Below, in pieces: positions 1 to 4,790 of a DNA stretch of 8,477 nt (positions are counted from its first letter, which is position 1; every line of letters starts with the position of its first letter). Under the pieces are notes generated by a model, which was not told where the DNA came from, searched no databases, and saw only the letters and a list, made by a program, of their open reading frames with translations. The DNA is taken from the NCBI GenBank assembly GCA_045118075.1, contig JBGUOI010000119.1:1-8477 (forward strand), read 5' to 3'. This stretch comes from Merdiplasma sp045118075. GTDB lineage: Bacteria; Bacillota; Clostridia; Lachnospirales; Lachnospiraceae. The position numbers and the translations under genes are program-made.

Positions 1-1
1 C

Positions 2-604
2 ATGAACAGGGAAAACGTCACTGCCTTTGAACTTGAGAAAGGAGCTGTACAAACCGAGGTGGAAAACGGACTTGCTGGCGGCGTAAAACGTCTTCACAGC
101 GAAAATCAAGAAGGTCGGGAAAACTATCTGCACAACACCAGGTATCTTCTTCGGCAATATCGGAGAGTGGCATATGCTGTCAAAATCTCCGAAGCTGATC
201 TAAACCTTCGGATGGAAATGGAGCATGGAACCCAGTTGTCCACATTGGAAGTCAATGCAGAGTTGGCCGGGATCGATCTTTCCGGCTCGAAGCTGGAGGG
301 CTATACCAGGAGCATTGTCCGGAGCCGAAAAATGCTTGAAATCATCAAGAATGCTCTGGAAGCCGTACGTTTGGAACCGACCCACGGAGAACTGCTCTAC
401 CAGTTGCTCTATCTGACCTACTTCTCAGAACCGAAGCCGAAGAACAGGGATGTCATTCTCTCCCAGCTTGACAGAATGGGATATCCCATGTCGGTTTCTT
501 CGTATCATAACAACCTTAATCGCGGCATCCGGGCAATCGATCATATCCTCTGGGGCTACACGGCGCAGGACTGTATTGAAATCATCCGGAATTTCCTGCC
601 GTAG
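2..604 (+). CDS. Probable transcription regulator with sigma-region-4/ArpU-like C-terminal helix-turn-helix
   Basis: A 200-aa soluble protein with no signal peptide or membrane segment. Residues 40-70 and 100-125 are helical and charged. Residues about 126-183 look like a sigma-70 region-4 or ArpU/RinA-type DNA-binding domain: a hydrophobic helix (LLYQLLYLTYFS), a basic turn (KPKNRD), a second helix (VILSQLDRMG), then SVSSYHNNLNRGIRAI as recognition and trailing helices, ending in ILWG. Proteins of this type in Gram-positive phages and conjugative elements activate late or transfer genes (family knowledge). The placement 390 nt upstream of the first transfer gene, next to a repeat array, fits that role but does not prove it. 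The ATG lies one base from the window edge, so no ribosome binding site can be seen and the true start may be further upstream. No recognised gene name. The regulator call is moderately secure; the family assignment is by appearance only. Confidence 0.6.
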   Translation: MNRENVTAFELEKGAVQTEVENGLAGGVKRLHSENQEGRENYLHNTRYLLRQYRRVAYAVKISEADLNLRMEMEHGTQLSTLEVNAELAGIDLSGSKLEGYTRSIVRSRKMLEIIKNALEAVRLEPTHGELLYQLLYLTYFSEPKPKNRDVILSQLDRMGYPMSVSSYHNNLNRGIRAIDHILWGYTAQDCIEIIRNFLP

Positions 605-627
605 AATGGCGGCGTCGATAACAGGAG

Positions 628-655
628 TTGTTAAGGCCCTCCCAAGATATATATT
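628..655 (+). promoter_or_regulatory. Candidate sigma-A promoter for the transfer operon leader
   Basis: TTGTTA at 628-633 (4/6 to TTGACA) and TATATT at 650-655 (5/6 to TATAAT) are separated by 16 bp. Transcription would begin near 662, giving a leader of about 330 nt that carries the repeat array and the terminator at 881-909 before reaching the pilin-like gene. It is the best-matching promoter seen between the regulator gene and 992. It is called on consensus match only. Confidence 0.4.
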
Positions 656-739
656 GTAAGGAGAGAGCCGTTTCGGGACATACCACAGAAATTTTCTTCG
701 ATAGCTGTACAAGTGAAGCTGGCCTGTTGGTGGCTGCGT

Positions 740-768
740 TTGGGTAAAACGGCGAAATCCGGTATGCT
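740..768 (+). promoter_or_regulatory. Weaker candidate promoter abutting the repeat array
   Basis: TTGGGT at 740-745 and TATGCT at 763-768 are separated by exactly 17 bp. The -10-like element overlaps the first repeat unit (767-777), so a protein bound to the array would cover it. Match quality is modest (3/6 and 4/6). It may be chance. Confidence 0.22.
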
Positions 769-843
769 AGACTGTTATTAGACTAAACTTGGACTGTTTT
801 TGGACTTAAGTTGGACTGCTTTTGGATTGTAATTGGACTTATG
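767..843 (+). repeat. Seven tandem 11-bp direct repeats, consensus TTGGACT-N4
   Basis: A heptamer recurs at exact 11-bp steps starting at 767, 778, 789, 800, 811, 822 and 833. The copies are CTAGACT, TTAGACT, TTGGACT, TTGGACT, TTGGACT, TTGGATT and TTGGACT. The 4-nt spacers vary (GTTA, AAAC, GTTT, TAAG, GCTT, GTAA, TATG). Those after copies 1, 3 and 5 resemble each other, hinting at an older 22-bp unit. Eleven bases is close to one turn of B-DNA, so all copies face the same side, as expected for cooperative binding by a regulator or for iteron-like sites. The array lies between the regulator gene and the transfer operon and ends just before -10-like hexamers at 840-845 and 850-855. The periodicity is seen directly; the binding protein is unknown. 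Confidence 0.85.
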
Positions 844-855
844 ATGTGCTAGGAT
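827..855 (+). promoter_or_regulatory. Possible activator-dependent promoter at the end of the repeat array
   Basis: TTGTAA at 827-832 and TAGGAT at 850-855 are 17 bp apart (4/6 matches each). An alternative -10, TATGAT at 840-845, directly abuts the last heptamer and has no good -35. A promoter with a poor -35 and phased activator sites upstream is a common arrangement. Transcripts from here would meet the terminator at 881 within about 25 nt, so the element would need read-through or would yield only a very short RNA. Confidence 0.2.
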
Positions 856-880
856 ATCAGCGTCGATAGTCAGGCGCATG

Positions 881-909
881 AACCGTCACGGAAACGTGGC
901 GGTTTTTTT
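881..909 (+). terminator. Intrinsic terminator in the operon leader
   Basis: AACCGTCACG (881-890), tetraloop GAAA (891-894) and CGTGGCGGTT (895-904) form a 10-bp stem with a single T-G wobble. The loop is of the stable GNRA class and the stem is followed by a further five T (905-909). The structure is textbook for Rho-independent termination on the + strand. It sits about 280 nt beyond the end of the regulator gene and 83 nt before the first transfer gene. It could end the upstream transcript, or act as an attenuator for the transfer operon. Confidence 0.85.
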
Positions 910-991
910 GTGCCCGGAAACCTGGCAGCGGCAGCGCACTCTCCGCAGCTGTGTATCCCATTCGATAATCTCAGTAATAGGAGGACCATTT

Positions 992-1363
992 ATGAAGCAA
1001 AAGAAAACCGGCAAAGCCAAGGAGCTTCGGATCGGTCGACTGCTGTACGGCTCTTTTCTGACGCCGATCATGGCAGTCGCTTTTACGATCCCCGCGCACG
1101 CGGCCGGAACGACCATCTGGACCAAAGCCTCGGATATCATGCGGGACGTTTACACGCAGATCCTCGGCATCTCCACGATCGCCGCCGTCGTGACCGCTGC
1201 TGTCGCCCTGCTCCTGATGAACTTCTCCAAATCCGGCCGGACCGTGGACGAGTCCAGGGCCTGGCTGAAGAGAATCATCATCACCTGGGCGATCCTGAAC
1301 TCCCTTGGCTTTATTCTGGCGTACGTCACCCCGTTCTTCACGGGCGGCACCTGGACGCCGTAA
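992..1363 (+). CDS. VirB2/TrbC-like pilin-type subunit of the conjugation machinery
   Basis: A 123-aa protein started at ATG 992, not at the upstream in-frame ATG at 878, because AGGAGG (979-984) lies 7 nt before 992 and the upstream extension would begin just before the leader terminator and run through it. Residues 1-37 are a basic, hydrophobic signal sequence ending in AHA, a likely signal peptidase site. Two membrane segments follow, at about 56-77 and 93-115, joined by a short charged loop (KSGRTVDESRAW). Small size, signal peptide and two hydrophobic helices match the VirB2/TrbC pilin-like proteins that open many Firmicutes transfer operons. It resembles a family of short conjugative-element proteins that I believe is catalogued as DUF3852, but I am not certain of that number. 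First gene of the operon; the next starts 13 nt on. Confidence 0.7.
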   Translation: MKQKKTGKAKELRIGRLLYGSFLTPIMAVAFTIPAHAAGTTIWTKASDIMRDVYTQILGISTIAAVVTAAVALLLMNFSKSGRTVDESRAWLKRIIITWAILNSLGFILAYVTPFFTGGTWTP

Positions 1364-1376
1364 GGAGGCAACACAT

Positions 1377-1499
1377 ATGAAGAAAAGCATTCTGTTTCTG
1401 GTATCCGGTATTGCGGCAGGCATTGCGCTCTGCCTCATTGCAGCTTTCCATCTTCCGCTCAGGAAGGATGAGGCGGCCGACTGGCTTGGCCTCTTCTGA
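1377..1499 (+). CDS. 40-aa single-pass membrane peptide in the transfer operon
   Basis: ATG at 1377 follows AAGGAGG (1362-1368) at 8 nt, and the frame ends in TGA at 1497-1499. The peptide starts MKK, has one hydrophobic helix at about residues 4-25 rich in Gly and Ala (SGIAAGIALCLIAAF), then a short charged tail (RKDEAADW). It could be a small inner-membrane accessory of the secretion channel or an uncleaved signal-like peptide. The strong ribosome binding site and its tight position between two transfer genes support real translation. No family recognised and function unknown. Confidence 0.65.
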   Translation: MKKSILFLVSGIAAGIALCLIAAFHLPLRKDEAADWLGLF

Positions 1500-1518
1500 G
1501 TGAGAAAGGACGTGCTGC

Positions 1519-2229
1519 ATGGGTATCCTGGATAGCATTGTTGAGTGGATCGCCACGCAGGTGATGAACCTGCTGGATCTGATCACCGGCTCAGTACTCG
1601 GTGCTTTGGGATGCGACATGAGCACTTTCCTGCGGTATTTTCCGGCTGCCGAGACACTGTACGTCGTATTCGTTGCCATTGCGATCGGGTTTACACTCCT
1701 GAACCTTGCGTGGCAGCTGTTCAAGAACTTTGGGCTTGGCGTGGGCCTCAGTGCGGAGGACCCCGTCAAGCTGACGGTAAAATCGATTCTGTTTATCTTC
1801 CTGGCCTTTTATTCCGATCAGATTCTGGACATCATTCTGAGAATCGCAGGGACACCATACAGCTGGATCGTCAACGCTGCTTTGCCGCCGATCCAGTTCG
1901 CGAGTTTCGCAAGCGTTCTGACTGTAATCGTCGGCTGTCTTGCCTCTGGTTCCATCGCGCTTATCGTCCTCATTCTCGTTATCCTGATCGCCTGGAACTA
2001 CATCAAGCTCCTTTTTGAAGCTGCGGAAAGGTATATCCTGCTCGGTGTTCTTGTCTTCACCGCCCCGCTTGCCTTCGCTGCCGGAGCCTCAGAAAGCACC
2101 TCGAATGTTTTCAATTCCTGGTGCCGGATGCTGGGCGGTCAGCTCGTGCTGCTGATAATGAACGCATGGTGCCTCAGGCTCTTCGTCAGTATGGTCGGCA
2201 CATTTCTGGCCAATCCGCTGTCTGTATAG
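1519..2229 (+). CDS. VirB6/TrbL-like polytopic membrane protein of the T4SS
   Basis: A 236-aa protein with about five membrane segments, near residues 43-65, 88-108, 130-158, 171-189 and 205-228. The N-terminal 30 residues form an amphipathic helix. The stretch ERYILLGVLVFTAPLAFA followed by SESTSNVFNSWCRMLGGQ (about 170-208) resembles the conserved core of TrbL/VirB6-like proteins of Gram-positive conjugative elements, where a membrane helix is followed by a Ser/Asn-rich turn and an SW-R-G-Q motif. VirB6 family members form part of the inner-membrane channel through which DNA and relaxase pass (family knowledge). AAAGGA at 1505-1510 is 8 nt before the ATG. The next gene follows within 10 nt, its AGGAGG overlapping this stop codon. 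Length is shorter than proteobacterial VirB6/TrbL but usual for this Firmicutes group. Confidence 0.75.
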   Translation: MGILDSIVEWIATQVMNLLDLITGSVLGALGCDMSTFLRYFPAAETLYVVFVAIAIGFTLLNLAWQLFKNFGLGVGLSAEDPVKLTVKSILFIFLAFYSDQILDIILRIAGTPYSWIVNAALPPIQFASFASVLTVIVGCLASGSIALIVLILVILIAWNYIKLLFEAAERYILLGVLVFTAPLAFAAGASESTSNVFNSWCRMLGGQLVLLIMNAWCLRLFVSMVGTFLANPLSV

Positions 2230-2239
2230 GAGGCACAGC

Positions 2240-3202
2240 ATGAAACAAATCAGACTACTCACAACCATTGCAGCTGTGCTGGTACTGTCAGCGATCCTGA
2301 CTGTCCCTGCCGCTGCCATAGACAAGGGCGATGTCCAGAGCGCGATTTCCGCTTCCAGCAAAGAGGAGGTTGCAGGGAACATTTTCATCTGGTTCCTCTG
2401 TGCCATCGGATTCCTGAAAGTCAGTCAGAAAATCGATAGCTTCATGGCGTCGCTCGGCATAAACGTCGGCAGGACCGGCGGCAGCATGCTGACTGAGCTG
2501 CTCCTGGCAGGCAGGGCTTTAAAAGGAGCTACGAACATCTTTGGCGGCAGTTCCCGGACCTCTGTGAACGGCGGAGGCAATTCAAATGCTTCAGGCCGTT
2601 CTGCAGGTTCGTCTCCGATCGGCAGCCACGGGCTCATCGGCGCAGCAAGCCGGGCTATTGGCCGTTCTGCAGCAGCCGGAGCAACCGGCACCGGGCGGGG
2701 CATCGGCGGTCTTGTCGGTCAATCGCTCTTTAATTCCAGCCTGGCAAAAGGCGGCTCGCTTGCCGCCGGCGTAATCAGTTCCGTTGCACTGGGCAGTATT
2801 GCAAACAACGGGACCATTACCGGCACACATGCAGCGGAGGCGCTGACAAACTACCTTGGCTTCAACCAAGGGTCCGGCTCTGCTCCCATAGGATCCGAAG
2901 CATCGGCAAGCATTCCAAAATACCGCGATGTTGAGATCGGGGGCGGCAGGATCACCGGCTATGAGTCGACACCCGGGGTATCCGGGGAACGCCAGTTCGC
3001 CATGTACAGTAAGGATCAGTATATGCAGCCTTCCGGCGATCACGAGGTTGTAACGACCGCCGACGGTGCAAGCTGGTACAAGCAGTATGCTGAACCTGTG
3101 GTCAAAAAGACGCCGCGCAGAGAGTCCGGCGGCAGGATCACATATGAAGAGAGAATCGTCCAGCAGATGCCGCAGATCCCGAAGAGAAAGGATCGGGTTT
3201 GA
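2240..3202 (+). CDS. Conjugation-operon protein with signal peptide and Gly/Ser/Ala-rich central region
   Basis: A 320-aa protein with AGGAGG (2228-2233) 6 nt upstream. Residues 1-26 form a signal peptide ending in AAA. A hydrophobic segment lies at about 47-63 (NIFIWFLCAIGFLK), followed by a conserved-looking block at 60-100 (VSQKIDSFMASLG, GGSMLTELLLAGRAL). Residues 101-190 are low-complexity Gly/Ser/Ala with GRSA motifs at 119 and 141, encoded by an exact 13-bp repeat (2594-2606 and 2660-2672). The tail (225-320) is hydrophilic with several basic patches and ends in KRKDRV. Proteins of this layout, between the VirB6-like and peptidase genes, occur in clostridial conjugative elements and have no assigned function as far as I know. 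It may be a channel or scaffold component. The stop codon overlaps the next start by one base. Confidence 0.6.
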   Translation: MKQIRLLTTIAAVLVLSAILTVPAAAIDKGDVQSAISASSKEEVAGNIFIWFLCAIGFLKVSQKIDSFMASLGINVGRTGGSMLTELLLAGRALKGATNIFGGSSRTSVNGGGNSNASGRSAGSSPIGSHGLIGAASRAIGRSAAAGATGTGRGIGGLVGQSLFNSSLAKGGSLAAGVISSVALGSIANNGTITGTHAAEALTNYLGFNQGSGSAPIGSEASASIPKYRDVEIGGGRITGYESTPGVSGERQFAMYSKDQYMQPSGDHEVVTTADGASWYKQYAEPVVKKTPRRESGGRITYEERIVQQMPQIPKRKDRV

Positions 3203-4593
3203 TGGATAGCAGGAACAATGAACAGAAACAGACTGCGGCGTCAACGGTGACATCCGCAGTTAAGACCGGAAAGGCGATTGCCAATATTGCGAAAGGGGCT
3301 GCTCGCGGCGGAATGCCAGGGGCAGCCCTTGCTGCAGCCTGGTCGTCCAGGAAATGGCTGCTCCCGGTTCTCGCTCTCGCTTTGATTCCGATCATTATCG
3401 TTGCGATGCTTCCGTCCATCATCTTCGGTACGCCGCTGACGACCGATCCGGAGAGCACCGCACCGAGCGGTCTAATCAGCGATGAAGTGCTGACTCAGAC
3501 TATGATGGATCTGAACGACCGGATCAGCGCAGCCCTTTCAGACGGCCTGGAAGACATACTCTACAGAATCAATGAAGACTTCCTTTCCTCTGGCTGCGAT
3601 GAGAAAGAAGTGAACAACCCTTATGGCTCGGACGTGAGATTCAACGCGAACTATCTGATCTCACTGTACTGTGCAAGCAAAAGCGAAGATGTCATGTCGA
3701 TCTCCGTGGACGATCTGATTTCGAAGCTGGAAGCAAACAAAGGCCAGCTCTACACGTTCACTTATTCGGACTCCTCTCGCCTGGAAGAGGTCACTTCCGA
3801 ACCAGAAGAATCGGAAGACGGCTCAGAATCTGACGAGGAATCTGAGCCCCAGGAACCGGAGTACGTCACGGTCTGGACCCGCACATATACGATCTCCTAC
3901 AACGGCGAAGCGTACTTCGGCGACGAAGTGTTCGGCGTGACTGAAGATCAAAAGGAGCTTGCCGGACAGTATGCACAGAACCTGTCACTCCTGCTGCACG
4001 ACGGCAGCTATCAGGTCCTGTCCATGTCCGAATTCACTGACCTGGGTGTCTCCTATGAGGGCGTTGTTTTCTCTGACGGAGAAACGCAGGTCGTCTACTA
4101 TAACCAGATGGACGAACGCTGGAAAGACCTACCCTACGGCACCGACGATATCGGTCATTATGCCTGCGGGCCGACATCCATGGCGATCGTCGTATCCAGT
4201 CTGACCTCCGAGACCGTCGATCCGCCGCACATGGCACAGTGGGCTTATGAAAATGGCCACTGGTGCAGCAAAAGCGGGTCCTACCATTCCATCGTACCCG
4301 GAGCGGCAGCAGCCTGGGGTCTCAGTTGCGAGGCGTGTTCACGCGACGATCCGCAGAGGCTGGTAGATGCCTTGGCTTCCGGAAAACTGGTGGTTGCCAT
4401 TATGGGCCCAGGACACTTTACACGCGGCGGACATTTCATCGTCCTTCGCGGCGTGACTTCCGAAGGAAAGATTCTGGTGGCCGATCCGGTCAGCTACAGC
4501 CGGTCAGACGAGGAATGGGACCTGTCCATATTCCTGGAGGAAGCCAGCCAGTATGCGGCGAATCGTTCGCCGTTCTGGATCATTGGAAACTGA
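3202..4593 (+). CDS. Membrane-anchored C39-type cysteine peptidase of the transfer apparatus
   Basis: A 463-aa protein from ATG 3202 (TGATG overlap with the previous stop; AAAGGA at 3187-3192, 9 nt upstream; a TTG one codon earlier is less likely). Residues 1-50 are basic and cytoplasmic, 52-76 form one membrane helix, 90-190 are a helical extracellular region, and 194-220 form a very acidic linker rich in Glu, Ser and Pro. Residues 225-290 are a small mixed domain. The C-terminal 295-463 is a C39-like papain-fold peptidase: Gln302 in YYNQMDERW (oxyanion), Cys322 in YACGPTSMA (nucleophile), His411 in GGHFIVLRG and Asp428 in VADP complete the triad. Such domains cleave peptide bonds in the wall or in surface proteins. 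In its operon slot other Gram-positive elements often carry a lysozyme plus NlpC/P60 or CHAP hydrolase, so a wall-opening (VirB1-like) role is inferred. The substrate is not shown by sequence. Confidence 0.8.
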   Translation: MDSRNNEQKQTAASTVTSAVKTGKAIANIAKGAARGGMPGAALAAAWSSRKWLLPVLALALIPIIIVAMLPSIIFGTPLTTDPESTAPSGLISDEVLTQTMMDLNDRISAALSDGLEDILYRINEDFLSSGCDEKEVNNPYGSDVRFNANYLISLYCASKSEDVMSISVDDLISKLEANKGQLYTFTYSDSSRLEEVTSEPEESEDGSESDEESEPQEPEYVTVWTRTYTISYNGEAYFGDEVFGVTEDQKELAGQYAQNLSLLLHDGSYQVLSMSEFTDLGVSYEGVVFSDGETQVVYYNQMDERWKDLPYGTDDIGHYACGPTSMAIVVSSLTSETVDPPHMAQWAYENGHWCSKSGSYHSIVPGAAAAWGLSCEACSRDDPQRLVDALASGKLVVAIMGPGHFTRGGHFIVLRGVTSEGKILVADPVSYSRSDEEWDLSIFLEEASQYAANRSPFWIIGN

Positions 4594-4608
4594 GAGGAGA
4601 TGAAACAC

Positions 4609-4779
4609 ATGCTTCTTTTTGCTCTCGGCGCTCTGGCCGGAGGTTTTGTCGGCGTCCTGACCATGTGCCTGTTTACTGTAAGCAGCCAGGCATCACATTT
4701 GGATGAACTGGATGAACAGATGTCGGGGGATCTTGGCGCTGCGCCCGGAGCCCCCGACGAACAGAATACAAAGAAATAG
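4609..4779 (+). CDS. 56-aa small membrane peptide (DUF3789-like)
   Basis: Two in-frame ATGs are available. The one at 4609 is preferred because AGGAG (4595-4599) is 9 nt upstream, whereas the ATG at 4600 abuts it directly. The peptide has one Gly-rich hydrophobic helix at about residues 2-24 (FALGALAGGFVGVLTMCL), followed by a soluble acidic tail (LDELDEQ) and a Pro/Gly/Asp-rich end. The short helix-plus-acidic-tail pattern resembles the DUF3789 peptides of Firmicutes mobile elements, recalled from memory and not checked. The stop is 11 nt before the VirB4 start. Function unknown; it may be a membrane accessory of the channel. Confidence 0.65.
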   Translation: MLLFALGALAGGFVGVLTMCLFTVSSQASHLDELDEQMSGDLGAAPGAPDEQNTKK

Positions 4780-4790
4780 AGGATGGAGTA

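Larger units (their letters stand above)
605..991 (+). other. Non-coding control region upstream of the transfer operon
   Basis: This 387-nt stretch has no credible gene. Open frames crossing it on either strand are short, lack a well-placed ribosome binding site, or run antisense to genes. It is AT-richer than its flanks between about 630 and 860. It holds a candidate promoter (628-655), a second weaker one (740-768), seven 11-bp repeats (767-843) and an intrinsic terminator (881-909). From 910 to 978 nothing clear is seen. The AGGAGG for the next gene is at 979-984. A GGAGAG at 659-664 resembles a ribosome binding site but no start codon follows at a usable distance. Confidence 0.7.

Noticed and set aside
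767..843. CRISPR array
   Set aside because: The repeats are 7 bp with 4-bp spacers; CRISPR repeats and spacers are each several times longer.
612..874. Exact 9-bp direct repeat GCGTCGATA at 612-620 and 860-868, each followed by CAGG nearby
   Set aside because: A 9-bp match within about 270 bp is not rare by chance and no other feature marks these as attachment or target sites.
878..991. In-frame upstream ATG extending the VirB2-like protein by 38 residues
   Set aside because: The extension starts just before the leader terminator, runs through it, lacks a ribosome binding site, and would put residues before a clear signal peptide. The AGGAGG at 979-984 points to ATG 992.
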